Positions 35,162 through 44,561 of a DNA stretch of 64,000 nucleotides are shown here, in pieces. Within the stretch, counting starts at the first letter, position 1, and every line of letters starts with the position of its first letter. The position numbers and the translations under genes were made by a program. Below the pieces are notes generated by a model. That model worked only from the letters and a program-made list of their open reading frames with translations. It ran no database searches and had not been told where the DNA came from. Source of the stretch: Roseburia sp. 831b. GTDB taxonomy: Bacteria > Bacillota > Clostridia > Lachnospirales > Lachnospiraceae. The stretch spans positions 1,752,001 to 1,816,000 of the forward strand of contig NZ_CP135162.1 in NCBI RefSeq assembly GCF_001940165.2, in the 5' to 3' direction.

Positions 35162-36310
35162 ATGGACATGAAAGAAAAAGCCATCCAGGCACACAAAGAA
35201 TGGAATGGGAAATTAGAAACTGTTGCAAAATCAAAAGTAAACTCCCGTGAAGACCTTGCAATCGCCTATACACCAGGTGTTGCAGAGCCTTGTAAGATTA
35301 TTGCAGAAAATAAAGCCGAAGCTTACAACTATACGATAAAGGCAAATACCGTTGCCGTTGTCTCCGACGGAAGTGCCGTACTTGGTCTTGGAAACATCGG
35401 ACCATACGCTGCCATGCCGGTTATGGAGGGAAAATGTGTTCTTTTCAAGGAATTTGGAAATGTCAATGCAGTTCCAATCTGTCTTGATACCCAGGATACC
35501 GAAGAAATCATTGCTACGGTCAAAAATATTGCACCTGCTTTTGGTGGAATTAATCTGGAGGATATTTCAGCACCACGCTGCTTTGAGATTGAGGAACGTC
35601 TGAAAAAAATGTTAGACATTCCGGTCTTCCACGACGACCAGCATGGTACCGCCATTGTCGTCCTAACCGGTATTATCAACGGTTTACGCTTGACCGGCAA
35701 GAAAAAGGAAGACTGTCAGGTTGTGGTAAACGGTGCCGGTTCCGCCGGTGTTGCCATCACGAAATTGCTTTTAACCTACGGTTTTAAACATGTCATGATG
35801 TGTGACCGTGAGGGAATCATTGGAAAAGATTATCCAAACTTAAACTGGATGCAGAAAAAAATGACTGAAGTAACGAACCTTGAGAATCGTAAGGGAACTC
35901 TTGCGGACGCTTTAAAAGGTGCTGATATTTTCGTTGGTGTTTCCGCGCCAAACATTGTCACAGCAGAAATGGTTTCTTCCATGAATAAAGATTCCATTCT
36001 CTTTGCCATGGCAAATCCTGTTCCAGAGATTATGCCGGATGTCGCAAGAGCCGCTGGTGCAAGAGTGGTCGGTACCGGAAGAAGTGATTTTCCAAATCAG
36101 GTAAACAATGTCATCGCCTTCCCTGGTATCTTCAAAGGTGCCTTAGAGGGACATGCTACCCAGATTACCGATGAAATGAAGCTTGCTGCTGCACAGGCAC
36201 TTGCAGAACTTGTTACCGATGAGCAGCTTTGTGAAGATTTCATTATGCCAGAGGCTTTTGACCCTCGTGTTGCCGAGGTTGTAAGCCAGGCTGTCAAATC
36301 TCACATCTAA
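35162..36310 (+). CDS. NAD-dependent malic enzyme
   Basis: A 382-residue short-form malic enzyme that oxidatively decarboxylates malate to pyruvate and CO2. Motifs: AIAYTPGVAEPC near the N-terminus with the catalytic Tyr, AVVSDGSAVLGLGNIGP, FHDDQHGTAIVVLTG (metal-binding Asp), VVNGAGSAGVAI (NAD Rossmann) and FAMANPVPEIMPD. The length is that of bacterial MaeA/YtsJ-type enzymes. AGGAG lies seven bases upstream. It supplies pyruvate, the PFOR substrate, from C4 acids. NAD rather than NADP preference is inferred only. Confidence 0.95.
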   Translation: MDMKEKAIQAHKEWNGKLETVAKSKVNSREDLAIAYTPGVAEPCKIIAENKAEAYNYTIKANTVAVVSDGSAVLGLGNIGPYAAMPVMEGKCVLFKEFGNVNAVPICLDTQDTEEIIATVKNIAPAFGGINLEDISAPRCFEIEERLKKMLDIPVFHDDQHGTAIVVLTGIINGLRLTGKKKEDCQVVVNGAGSAGVAITKLLLTYGFKHVMMCDREGIIGKDYPNLNWMQKKMTEVTNLENRKGTLADALKGADIFVGVSAPNIVTAEMVSSMNKDSILFAMANPVPEIMPDVARAAGARVVGTGRSDFPNQVNNVIAFPGIFKGALEGHATQITDEMKLAAAQALAELVTDEQLCEDFIMPEAFDPRVAEVVSQAVKSHI

Positions 36311-36343
36311 TTGTTTTTATTGTCCTAATATTTTTGATTATAT

Positions 36344-37303
36344 ATGAAACAAACACAATTTATGAATGGGAAACGCTACTACTCTTTGGATTCCTATCTT
36401 AAGAGTACCTTTGGTGAAAAAGTCTACCGCCTTTCGCTGAACGCCGGAATGACCTGTCCGAACCGGGATGGCTCTCTTGGTGACCGCGGCTGTATTTTTT
36501 GCAGTGCCGGCGGAAGCGGTGACTTCGCCGCCTCGAAGTTTCTCTCTATCACAGACCAGATTGAGCAGGCCAAAGAACGACTTCTTGCCAAAACTTCCTG
36601 CCGCAAATTTATTGCATACTTTCAGGCATACACGAACACCTATGCACCTGTGCCTTATTTGCGCCGTATTTTTATGGAGGCAATCGAGCATCCCGACATT
36701 GTTGCACTATCCATTGCAACACGATGCGATTGTCTTTCCGAAGAAGTGTTAGATCTTTTGGTGGAACTGAATCAAATCAAACCGGTATGGATTGAAATCG
36801 GACTTCAGACCATACACGAAAAAACACATCAGCTGATTCGAAGCGGCTTTACGCTGGCTCAATTTGAAGATGCTGTGAATGCTTTGCAGGAGCGAAATAT
36901 AACTACAATTGTACATTTGATTTTGGGATTACCCGGTGAGACAAAAGAAATGATGCTTGCCTCTTTGGATTACGTCTGCAAGCTCCCAATTTCCGGTCTT
37001 AAGCTGCAGCTTTTGCATGTGCTAAAAGGAACGGATTTGGCTGATTACTATGAAGCACATCCTTTTCCTCTTTTTACCTTAGAGGAATATTGTGATTTCA
37101 TCGTCACCTGTCTTGCACGGATTCCCGAACACATTGTCATTCACCGTCTGACCGGAGACGGCCCAAGGAACTTATTAATTGCACCGCTTTGGAGTACCGA
37201 TAAAAAGCGTGTGCTAAACACAATTTTGCGGAATCTGAAACTTACAGATACCTGGCAGGGAAAGGATTTGAGTATACATGGCAGAACCATTGACAATTTA
37301 TAA
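36344..37303 (+). CDS. TIGR01212 family radical SAM protein (YhcC-like)
   Basis: A 319-residue radical SAM enzyme. The cluster-binding cysteines are in GMTCPNRDGSLGDRGCIFCSAG, the CX-long form typical of TIGR01212/YhcC, followed by GSGDFAA. Later signatures are FQAYTNTYAPV, IATRCDCLSEEVLDLL and VHLILGLPGET. The biological substrate is not established for this family. The start is not well marked: no clear ribosome site precedes the ATG at 36344 or the in-frame ATG at 36362, which would give a typical family start (MNGKRYYSLD). It overlaps the DUF4364 gene by 26 bp. Confidence 0.9.
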   Translation: MKQTQFMNGKRYYSLDSYLKSTFGEKVYRLSLNAGMTCPNRDGSLGDRGCIFCSAGGSGDFAASKFLSITDQIEQAKERLLAKTSCRKFIAYFQAYTNTYAPVPYLRRIFMEAIEHPDIVALSIATRCDCLSEEVLDLLVELNQIKPVWIEIGLQTIHEKTHQLIRSGFTLAQFEDAVNALQERNITTIVHLILGLPGETKEMMLASLDYVCKLPISGLKLQLLHVLKGTDLADYYEAHPFPLFTLEEYCDFIVTCLARIPEHIVIHRLTGDGPRNLLIAPLWSTDKKRVLNTILRNLKLTDTWQGKDLSIHGRTIDNL

Positions 37304-37793
37304 ATTAACCATTTTAAATATGTTAGAAAAAGTTGATTTTCCTTTGACAAATACGCAGATTTCAAACTTCTTTCTAGAACAGGAATATACCGACTACTTC
37401 CGCGTCCAGCAGGTAATCGGGGAACTGGTAGATGCCGATTTAATCCGTCCGGAATCCACACACAGCAACACGCAGTATGTACTGACGGACGCCGGCACTC
37501 AGACACTCGGCTTTTTCAAGGACAAAATTACAGAGGCTATCGAGCGGGATACCCTTGCATATTTAGAGAAAAATAAGCTGCAGCTGCGAAATGAGAATTC
37601 TACTCTCTCAGATTTCTATAAAACCTCAAATCTGGATTATGCAGTCCGTCTTCAGTACCGCCAAAAAGGGGTAAATCTGATTGATTTAACCTTAACTGTA
37701 AAAACAAGGGAACAGGCGGAAGCCATCTGTGCGAACTGGAAAAACGCAACTGAGGATGTTTACGGTTACCTGATGGATATTTTGATTAAATAA
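37278..37793 (+). CDS. DUF4364 family protein
   Basis: A 171-residue protein with a winged-helix-like N-terminal half (TIYKLTILNMLEKVDFPLTN, then VQQVIGELVDADLIRPE and the wing TQYVLTDAGTQTLGFF) and an alpha/beta C-terminal half. It matches the DUF4364 family found in Clostridia, whose members look like single-domain transcription regulators. AAAGGA lies upstream of the ATG, inside the radical SAM gene. The family function is unknown; a DNA-binding role is inferred from the fold. Confidence 0.85.
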   Translation: MAEPLTIYKLTILNMLEKVDFPLTNTQISNFFLEQEYTDYFRVQQVIGELVDADLIRPESTHSNTQYVLTDAGTQTLGFFKDKITEAIERDTLAYLEKNKLQLRNENSTLSDFYKTSNLDYAVRLQYRQKGVNLIDLTLTVKTREQAEAICANWKNATEDVYGYLMDILIK

Positions 37794-37844
37794 AAATGTT
37801 ATCTTCTTTTTTCAGATTTATCATACAAAAAGAACGGAGAATTT

Positions 37845-38438
37845 ATGGGAAAACAAACCTTTAAACCCGGCAACATGCTCTACCCGCTTCCAGCGGTTAT
37901 GGTAAGCTGCCAGGGAAACGATAAAAAACCAAATATTATTACCGTGGCATGGGCAGGTACTGTCTGTACCAATCCACCAATGTTATCGATTTCCGTGCGC
38001 CCGGAGCGTTACTCCTACCACCTGATTGAAGAATCCGGCGAGTTTGTCGTAAACCTGACCACGCAGGATTTAGTGCGCGCTACCGATTTCTGCGGTGTCC
38101 GCTCTGGACGTGACCTCGATAAATTTAAGGAGTGTCACTTAACCCCTCTTCCATCAAAGCGCATCAAAGCTCCTGGAATTGCCGAAAGCCCGGTTAACAT
38201 TGAATGTAAAGTAAGAGAAATAAAACCGCTTGGCAGCCACACCATGTTTCTTGCGGATGTTGTCAATGTCACAATCGACGATACTTATCTGGATGAAAAC
38301 GGACGGTTCCATTTAAACCAGTCAGGGCTTGTCACCTACTCCCACGGGGAATATTTCCTTCTTGGAAAAAAGCTTGGCACATTTGGTTACAGTGTTGCAA
38401 AAAAGAAAACACAGAAAAAGAAACGGACAAAAAGGTAA
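37845..38438 (+). CDS. Flavin reductase family protein
   Basis: A 197-residue FMN-binding split-barrel protein. NIITVAWAGTVCTNPPMLSISVRPERYSYHLI and FVVNLTTQDL match the flavin reductase/flavoredoxin-like family, which binds FMN and reduces it or passes electrons. The C-terminal tail (AKKKTQKKKRTKR) is extremely basic and its codons form the left arm of the terminator. GGAG precedes the ATG. The physiological partner is unknown. Confidence 0.9.
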   Translation: MGKQTFKPGNMLYPLPAVMVSCQGNDKKPNIITVAWAGTVCTNPPMLSISVRPERYSYHLIEESGEFVVNLTTQDLVRATDFCGVRSGRDLDKFKECHLTPLPSKRIKAPGIAESPVNIECKVREIKPLGSHTMFLADVVNVTIDDTYLDENGRFHLNQSGLVTYSHGEYFLLGKKLGTFGYSVAKKKTQKKKRTKR

Positions 38439-38465
38439 TTTTCCTTTTTGTCCGTTTCTTTTTTG
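38418..38465. terminator. Bidirectional terminator overlapping the flavin reductase 3' end
   Basis: GAAACGGACAAAAAGG pairs with CCTTTTTGTCCGTTTC around TAATTTT and is followed by a T-run. The left arm encodes the last residues and the stop of the plus-strand gene. The convergent dapA ends 35 bp further on, so it can serve both. Confidence 0.85.
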
Positions 38466-38499
38466 ATACGATTTCATCACACAAATTCTATTTTTCCTG

Positions 38500-39384
38500 T
38501 TACAATAGTTTACATTCTTTTAATGCGTTCTCTAACTGTGGTCTGTTTTTCTTTGAAAGATTCGTCAGTGGAAGCCTTACCACGCCCGCATTTTTGCCCA
38601 ACATATTTAAGGCTGCCTTCACCGGTATTGGGTTCACCTCGCAAAACAGGGCATGAATCAACGGAAGAAATGACAATTGTAGTTGAAGTGCCTTTTCTCT
38701 GTCGCCCTCTAAATATTCCATCACCATATCATGGGTCTGCTGCGGTGCTACATTGGACAAAACAGAGATTACTCCGATACCGCCAAGGGAAAGAATCGGA
38801 ATCACTTCGTCATCATTTCCAGAATAAATATCCAGATATCCTTTGGTCAGGGACGCAAGTTCTGCCACCTGTGAAATATTTCCACTTGCCTCTTTGATTC
38901 CAACAATATTTTCGCACTCTTTTCCAAGTCTTGCAGCTGTCTGTGGCATAATATTACATCCGGTTCTAGACGGAACATTGTACATAATAATCGGAAGTTT
39001 TGTGGAGGCCGCAATTGCCTTGTAATGCTCATACAAGCCCTCCTGTGTCGCCTTGTTGTAATAAGGTGTTACCACCAAAAGACCATCGACGCCGATTTCT
39101 TCTGCTTTTTTGGAAAGTGCAATTGCGTTTCTTGTACAATTACATCCGGTTCCTGCAATGACCGGAATTCTTCCCGCTACTTTTTTTACCACAAATTCCA
39201 TACAGGAAGTGCGTTCCTCCTCTGTCATGGTCGCCGGTTCTCCGGTTGTTCCACAGACGATAATTGCATCTGTGTGACCTTTTATCTGCTCTTCTACAAG
39301 CTCGCCAAGTGCCTCGTAATTTATGCTTTCGTCCTCGTTATAAGGAGTGACCAATGCAACTCCTGCACCTTTAAATATTGCCAT
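38500..39384 (-). CDS. dapA: 4-hydroxy-tetrahydrodipicolinate synthase
   Basis: A 294-residue class I aldolase-like enzyme that condenses pyruvate with aspartate semialdehyde, the first committed step to DAP and lysine. Motifs: GTTGEPATMTEEE near residue 45, IAGTGCNCTRNAI, VVTPYYNKATQEGLYEHY with the catalytic Tyr, YNVPSRTG and GIKEASGN with the Schiff-base Lys near residue 162, and IYSGNDD. GGGAG precedes the ATG. It is the last gene of dapF-murE-dapA. No lysine riboswitch is visible upstream. Confidence 0.97.
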   Translation of the reverse strand: MAIFKGAGVALVTPYNEDESINYEALGELVEEQIKGHTDAIIVCGTTGEPATMTEEERTSCMEFVVKKVAGRIPVIAGTGCNCTRNAIALSKKAEEIGVDGLLVVTPYYNKATQEGLYEHYKAIAASTKLPIIMYNVPSRTGCNIMPQTAARLGKECENIVGIKEASGNISQVAELASLTKGYLDIYSGNDDEVIPILSLGGIGVISVLSNVAPQQTHDMVMEYLEGDREKALQLQLSFLPLIHALFCEVNPIPVKAALNMLGKNAGVVRLPLTNLSKKNRPQLENALKECKLL

Positions 39385-39420
39385 CTTTTTTCTCCCTTAC
39401 TTCTTCTTTCCTAGACGCCT

Positions 39421-40899
39421 TTATGCTTCCTTACGATATTCTGGATGTTCTTTTAAAATATCTGCAATCAGTTCACGTTCATCCATGTGATGTTTTTCGC
39501 CTTTGATTTCCTGGTAATCTTCATGACCTTTTCCTGCTAGGATAATGACATCCCCATCCTTGGCATTTTCCAGACAATATGCGATTGCTTCCTTTCGGTC
39601 TGGAATTGTCACATAAGCACCGTCCGCCTTTTTTACTCCAATCAGAATATCCGAAATAATATCCATTGGCTCCTCAAATCTTGGATTATCGGATGTTACC
39701 ACGGTAAGATCTGCAAGTTTCGAGGAAACCTCTCCCATCTCATAGCGGCGTGATTTTGCACGGTTACCGCCACAGCCAAACAGACAAACCAGACGTTTTG
39801 GCTGATACTCTTTTAACGTGGTTAAAAGGCTTTCTAATGCCATTGCATTGTGCGCATAATCAATCATAACCGTATAACGTTTGGAAACCGGTACAATCTC
39901 GATTCTTCCCTTTACGCTTACATGGCGCAGTGCCTCTTTCATCTTCTCTTCTTCGACACCAAAGTGACGGCAGATTGCAATGGCAGTCAGTGAGTTATAC
40001 ACACTAAATCTTCCCGGCACATTGATATCCACATCCATATCAAGAAGGCCGCTGATGTGATAATCGACACCTAACACGCCTGGTTTGTGAACCAGTTTCA
40101 TGTTGCTGGCACGAAGATCTGCTTTTTCACTGTAACCAAAGGTTTCCACCTTACAGGTATGATCGTTTAAAATTCCTTCTAAATGCTCGCTGTCCGCATT
40201 TAAAATCCCCTGTCTGCACTGCTGGAATAGCAGGCTCTTACAATGCATGTAATCTGCGAAATCCTTGTGTTCATTTTCACCGATATGATCTGGCTCTAAG
40301 TTCGTGAACACACCAAAATCAAAGGTAAAACCGGAAACTCTGTGAAGCATTAAGCCCTGTGAAGAAACCTCCATTACGACCGCCTGTATTCCAGCTTCCA
40401 CCATCTCATGGAAATATTCCTGAACGGCATAAGATTCTGGTGTCGTATTTTTTGCACTGATATGCTTATCTCCAATGATAATTTCAATGGTTCCAATCAG
40501 ACCTGTTTTGATTCCAGACGCCTCAAGGATTGATTTTATCATGTAAGTGGTCGTTGTCTTTCCTTTTGTTCCAGTAATTCCAATGGTTTTTAATTTTTCT
40601 GCCGGGTGACCGAAATAGGCTGCTGACATGCAAGCTAATGCCAAACGTGTGTTCTCTACCTTAACAACCGTCACATGTTCGTCTACTTTTACATCTTTTT
40701 CTACCACGACAACTGCTGCACCTGCTTTTACAACATCCGGGATAAACTCATGCGCATCTCTTACACTACCCGAAATGCATACAAATGCAGAATCCTTTTC
40801 CACTTTTCTTGAATCATATACCAGCGTTGAAATCTCGGTATCTGCACTTCCCTGTACAATCTCATATTCCATTCGTTCTAATAACTGACTTAATTTCAT
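39421..40899 (-). CDS. murE: UDP-N-acetylmuramoyl-tripeptide synthetase (meso-DAP-adding)
   Basis: A 492-residue Mur ligase that adds the third residue of the peptidoglycan stem peptide. The P-loop is GITGTKGKTTTTYM near residue 110, MEVSSQGLMLHRV follows, and the C-terminal TSDNPRFEEP is the signature of enzymes that add meso-diaminopimelate rather than L-lysine. GAGGTGG precedes the ATG. The neighbours dapA and dapF make and finish the DAP substrate. Confidence 0.96.
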   Translation of the reverse strand: MKLSQLLERMEYEIVQGSADTEISTLVYDSRKVEKDSAFVCISGSVRDAHEFIPDVVKAGAAVVVVEKDVKVDEHVTVVKVENTRLALACMSAAYFGHPAEKLKTIGITGTKGKTTTTYMIKSILEASGIKTGLIGTIEIIIGDKHISAKNTTPESYAVQEYFHEMVEAGIQAVVMEVSSQGLMLHRVSGFTFDFGVFTNLEPDHIGENEHKDFADYMHCKSLLFQQCRQGILNADSEHLEGILNDHTCKVETFGYSEKADLRASNMKLVHKPGVLGVDYHISGLLDMDVDINVPGRFSVYNSLTAIAICRHFGVEEEKMKEALRHVSVKGRIEIVPVSKRYTVMIDYAHNAMALESLLTTLKEYQPKRLVCLFGCGGNRAKSRRYEMGEVSSKLADLTVVTSDNPRFEEPMDIISDILIGVKKADGAYVTIPDRKEAIAYCLENAKDGDVIILAGKGHEDYQEIKGEKHHMDERELIADILKEHPEYRKEA

Positions 40900-40952
40900 C
40901 TTTCCACCTCATGCCCGCTTTTGTACATTCCAGATTTCTGCGGGAGTAATTT

Positions 40953-41798
40953 TTATTCTAAACCTTGTAATGTAATTTCACCTTCGAATACCGTTGTTGC
41001 CGAACCTGTCATGAAAATATGATTGGTCTTTTCGTCATACTCGATGGTTAAATCTCCGCCCAATAAGTGAACCAATACTTTGTTATCCGTATAACCATTT
41101 AAAATACTTGCCATAACACAGGCGCAAGTTCCCGTTCCGCATGCCCATGTCTCACCGGAACCTCTTTCCCATACTCTCATATTAAGCTCACTTCTGCTGA
41201 TAATCTGGACAAATTCTGTGTTTGTTCTCTTTGGAAAAACAGCGTGATGTTCAAAGGATGGTCCATATTTTTCAATTTCAAAAGATGCTGTATCATCAAT
41301 GTATACCACTGCATGTGGATTGCCCATAGAAACACAGGTCATCTTCCATTCCTTTCCACCTGCCTCGATTGGTTCGTTGACAACCGGACTTTTTTCTGCC
41401 ACAACCGGGATTTCCTTCGCCTCTAAAATCGGCTCTCCCATATCCACACGTACCAAAGATACTTTTCCATCTGAAACTGTAAGATCTAAATATTTAATCC
41501 CTGCACCTGTCTCAACGGAAATCTTTGTCTGGTCTGTCAGATGATAATCATACACATACTTTGCAACACAGCGGATACCGTTTCCACACATCTCACCTTC
41601 GGAACCATCTGCATTAAACATTCTCATACGAAAATCTGCTACCTTTGATGAACAAATTAAAATCAGTCCATCGGAGCCAATGCCAAAATGGCGGTCACTG
41701 ACAACCTTTGCAATCTCGTTTGGATTTTTCAGTTCCTTTTTTGTACAGTCCACGTAAACATAATCGTTTCCACATCCGTGCATTTTTGTAAATTTCAT
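40953..41798 (-). CDS. dapF: Diaminopimelate epimerase
   Basis: A 281-residue epimerase that converts LL-DAP to meso-DAP by a two-cysteine mechanism. The catalytic cysteines are in [13 protein letters not shown] (near residue 73) and [14 protein letters not shown] (near 218). The N-terminal [14 protein letters not shown] is the family opening. I chose the ATG at 41798 ([11 protein letters not shown]); the ATG at 41810 sits one base after AAGAAAGG. It is the first gene of dapF-murE-dapA. Confidence 0.96.
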   Translation of the reverse strand: MKFTKMHGCGNDYVYVDCTKKELKNPNEIAKVVSDRHFGIGSDGLILICSSKVADFRMRMFNADGSEGEMCGNGIRCVAKYVYDYHLTDQTKISVETGAGIKYLDLTVSDGKVSLVRVDMGEPILEAKEIPVVAEKSPVVNEPIEAGGKEWKMTCVSMGNPHAVVYIDDTASFEIEKYGPSFEHHAVFPKRTNTEFVQIISRSELNMRVWERGSGETWACGTGTCACVMASILNGYTDNKVLVHLLGGDLTIEYDEKTNHIFMTGSATTVFEGEITLQGLE

Positions 41799-41865
41799 CT
41801 TTCTTCCCATACCTTTCTTCGTACTGTTTTTCCTCTTTTTACTCTTATATTTCTTAGTATACTCC

Positions 41866-41917
41866 GCACTTTTTAAAACGAATATGTATTACGTGCTATA
41901 TATATTGCAAAAAGTGC
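41866..41917. promoter_or_regulatory. Inverted repeat in the dapF/AraC divergent region
   Basis: GCACTTTTT (41866-41874) and AAAAAGTGC (41909-41917) face each other across 34 bases. The right arm overlaps the -35 box of the AraC-type gene. A candidate operator. Confidence 0.4.
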
Positions 41918-41933
41918 TGTTTTGTATTATGAT
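41905..41933 (+). promoter_or_regulatory. Promoter of the AraC-type regulator
   Basis: TTGCAA (41905-41910), 17 bases, TATGAT (41928-41933), about 100 bp upstream of the start. A CCATCTA-TTAT-TAGATGG hairpin lies in the leader near 41945-41963. Confidence 0.65.
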
Positions 41934-42032
41934 AACACTAATCATCCATCTATTATTAGATGGAGCGTTTTATTTGAATGATATTTTTTTAACATAAATA
42001 TGCGCTGATTTTGCGCGGGAATGGAGTTTTCT

Positions 42033-42875
42033 ATGGCACAATATCAAAAAATCGGATATCTTCACAGTGATTTTAAAATGTTTCATCTTGTGGACACCAA
42101 CCGGAAGGAATTTTCTTACCACTACCACGATTTTCACAAGATTTTGATTTTCCTAAGTGGGGATGTCACTTACACCATCGAAGGCCGTTCCTATGATTTA
42201 AAACCAAATGATATCGTGTTTGTCAATGCAGGGGAGGTGCATCACCCGGCCATTCACAGCAATGCTCCTTACGAGCGTATCATTATCTATGTTTCCCCTG
42301 ATTTTTTGCACACCTACCAGGACAGCACTTACCATCTTGGTTTCTGCTTTCAGCAGGTGCATAAGGAACAGTCACACGTACTTCGTATCAATTCCTTCCC
42401 TGGCAGCAAATTAGATGCTGTCATCAAAGAATTAGACGCCTCCTTACACGATACCGATTACGCAAATGAGCTGCACCACAGCCTCCTTTTTCTAGAGTTT
42501 ATGGTGCAGCTCAACCGTGCTGCAATTCATGATAATATTCACTATATCAGCAATTCTGCCTCAAACCAGAAAATTCTTGACGTCCTCACCTATGTGAACT
42601 CACATCTGACCGAGGAACTTTCCGTCGATTTTCTGGCAAACCGTTTTTTTATCAGCCGTTATCATCTGATGCATACTTTTAAAGAAGAAACCGGCTATAC
42701 CATTGGCTCGTATCTCTCCACCAAGCGGCTCATCCTTGCAAAAGAACTTATCGCAGACGGAATGCCCATTACCCAGGCATGCTTTGAGTGCGGATTTCAA
42801 AATTATTCCACCTTCTCACGTGCCTTTAAGAAACACTTTGGGATGTCTCCTAGAGAATTAGGCTCTCTCCGCTAA
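42033..42875 (+). CDS. AraC family transcriptional regulator
   Basis: A 280-residue regulator. The N-terminal cupin-like sensor (residues of about 20-110, with YHYHDFHKILIFLSG and NAGEVHHPAIH, both rich in His) precedes two helix-turn-helix motifs: LSVDFLANRFFISRYHLMHTFKEETG near 190-215, and PITQACFECGFQNYSTFSRAFKKHFGMSP at the C-terminus. The layout fits sugar-responsive activators; the ligand is unknown. The ATG at 42033 has GGAG six bases upstream and is preferred over the ATG at 42021. Its 3' end overlaps the convergent pyrophosphatase gene by 18 bp. Confidence 0.92.
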   Translation: MAQYQKIGYLHSDFKMFHLVDTNRKEFSYHYHDFHKILIFLSGDVTYTIEGRSYDLKPNDIVFVNAGEVHHPAIHSNAPYERIIIYVSPDFLHTYQDSTYHLGFCFQQVHKEQSHVLRINSFPGSKLDAVIKELDASLHDTDYANELHHSLLFLEFMVQLNRAAIHDNIHYISNSASNQKILDVLTYVNSHLTEELSVDFLANRFFISRYHLMHTFKEETGYTIGSYLSTKRLILAKELIADGMPITQACFECGFQNYSTFSRAFKKHFGMSPRELGSLR

Positions 42876-44516
42876 CGCATTCATAAATACCGGTATCAGC
42901 TGTTTCTTTCTTGAGACAACCCCTTTTAAAATGACACCTTTCTCGTCTGGCTCACAGGAAAATGCCTCCTCTACCAGTTTGTCCGCCTCATTGCCGGAAT
43001 AAATCAGTTTCGTGGACTCTTCCAAAATATCTGTTAGCATCACAAATACCATATTTAAGTTCTTGTCGGCGAGTACCTGTGTCATGTAAGACATCAAATC
43101 CTCTCCTACCTTATCTAACTGTGATGCACTCATCGCACTAATCTGTGCAACACCAAAATCGCAGTCTTTGGTATGGAACATCTTAAAATCCTGATAAAAG
43201 ATTTCCTCTGTCGTTTTGTTCTTGAAATCGCTTCCCGCCTCAAACATCTTTTTCGCATGTTCTTCAATCTGAATATCCGCAATCTTTGCGAGCTCTTCGG
43301 CGATGGATTTATCGAGTTCGGTACAGGTTGGCGAACGGAACATTAACGTATCCGATATGATGGCTGACAAAAGCAATCCCGCAATCTTTTTCGGAACCTT
43401 TACCTCCTGCTCCTGATACATCTGGTAGATAATGGTCGCCGTACAGCCAAGCGGCTGGTTTCGAAAATAAACCGGTGACACTGTCTCTAAGCTTCCGATT
43501 CTATGATGGTCGATAATCTCTAAAATATCTGCCTCTGCGATTCCATCTACCGCCTGTGATTTTTCATTGTGATCCACTAAAATTAACTGTTTCTTTTGCA
43601 TACTAAGCAAATTACGGCGGGAAATCATTCCGACATAATTGTTATTTTCATCTAAGACCGGGAAGTCTCTGTGACGAATCTTTGACGTTGTCTCCTTAAC
43701 CTCATCGACTAAATCCTCTAACTGAAATGTAATCAGATCCTTTTTCGTCATAAACTGCTTGATTGGCATACTCTGGTTGATGAGTCGTGCAACGGAAAAG
43801 GTATCATACGGAGATGTAATCAGTACACATTTTTTTCCCTCTGCCAGCTCAATCACTTCCTGATCGACCTCAAATCCACAGCCGACAACCAGACAGCTTG
43901 CATTGGACTCGATGGCTCGAATCTGTGACTCTTTCCTGTCGCTTAGGATGACAAGATCATCGTCCTCGATAAAATCCACCATAAAATCAGGATTCGATGT
44001 TGACACCACTACTTTTCCGTTTCTAAAGTAAGCATGTCCATTTCCGGCAATGACCTTTCCATCCAGTGTATCTGCAATATTTTTGTATTGGGTACGTGCC
44101 TGTGACAACACGTGATTGTCGTACACATCCATATAGGAAGTTGCGATATCTTTTGTAACAATCACACCTTCTAACTTGCCCATGCGGTTTGTGATTGGAA
44201 GTGTTACAACATCTAAATCTTTCATCAGCTGCCATGCTCTTTTTAAGGAAATATGGTTGCCGATTCCAGGTGTTTTTCGGATTGTGATATCTTTAATCTG
44301 CGCTCCTGCATCCGTAATCAGCTCCGGATCTTCTACTTCGAAATAATCCAGAACGTATCGTGTCTCTTCGCTGATATTTCCGGCACGTTTTGCTTCGTAT
44401 GTCTTCTCTGAATCTGTCTGATTTTTCAGGTAAGCATAAGCAATTGCTGCGCAGATTGAATCTGTGTCCGGATTCTTATGACCTACTACCCAGACTTTTT
44501 TATTCTCTAATTCCAT
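42858..44516 (-). CDS. Family II manganese-dependent pyrophosphatase with CBS-DRTGG insert
   Basis: A 552-residue DHH-superfamily enzyme that hydrolyses pyrophosphate. The catalytic metal ligands are in VGHKNPDTDSICAA near residue 12-20 and in IIDHHRIGSL near residue 336. Between them are two CBS modules (near 65-125 and 245-305) around a DRTGG domain. CBS-containing family II enzymes are regulated by adenine nucleotides (AMP/ADP inhibit, ATP and diadenosine polyphosphates activate in known clostridial examples). The ATG at 44516 has GGAG upstream. The gene ends convergently inside the AraC gene. Confidence 0.95.
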   Translation of the reverse strand: MELENKKVWVVGHKNPDTDSICAAIAYAYLKNQTDSEKTYEAKRAGNISEETRYVLDYFEVEDPELITDAGAQIKDITIRKTPGIGNHISLKRAWQLMKDLDVVTLPITNRMGKLEGVIVTKDIATSYMDVYDNHVLSQARTQYKNIADTLDGKVIAGNGHAYFRNGKVVVSTSNPDFMVDFIEDDDLVILSDRKESQIRAIESNASCLVVGCGFEVDQEVIELAEGKKCVLITSPYDTFSVARLINQSMPIKQFMTKKDLITFQLEDLVDEVKETTSKIRHRDFPVLDENNNYVGMISRRNLLSMQKKQLILVDHNEKSQAVDGIAEADILEIIDHHRIGSLETVSPVYFRNQPLGCTATIIYQMYQEQEVKVPKKIAGLLLSAIISDTLMFRSPTCTELDKSIAEELAKIADIQIEEHAKKMFEAGSDFKNKTTEEIFYQDFKMFHTKDCDFGVAQISAMSASQLDKVGEDLMSYMTQVLADKNLNMVFVMLTDILEESTKLIYSGNEADKLVEEAFSCEPDEKGVILKGVVSRKKQLIPVFMNALAERA

Positions 44517-44561
44517 GATAATCTCCATTCCTGTTTTTTATTTCTTTCTCTTTGGTAAAGA

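Noticed and set aside
39385..42032. Lysine riboswitch before dapA or dapF
   Set aside because: The gaps before dapA and murE are too short, and I see no L-box-like structure upstream of dapF.
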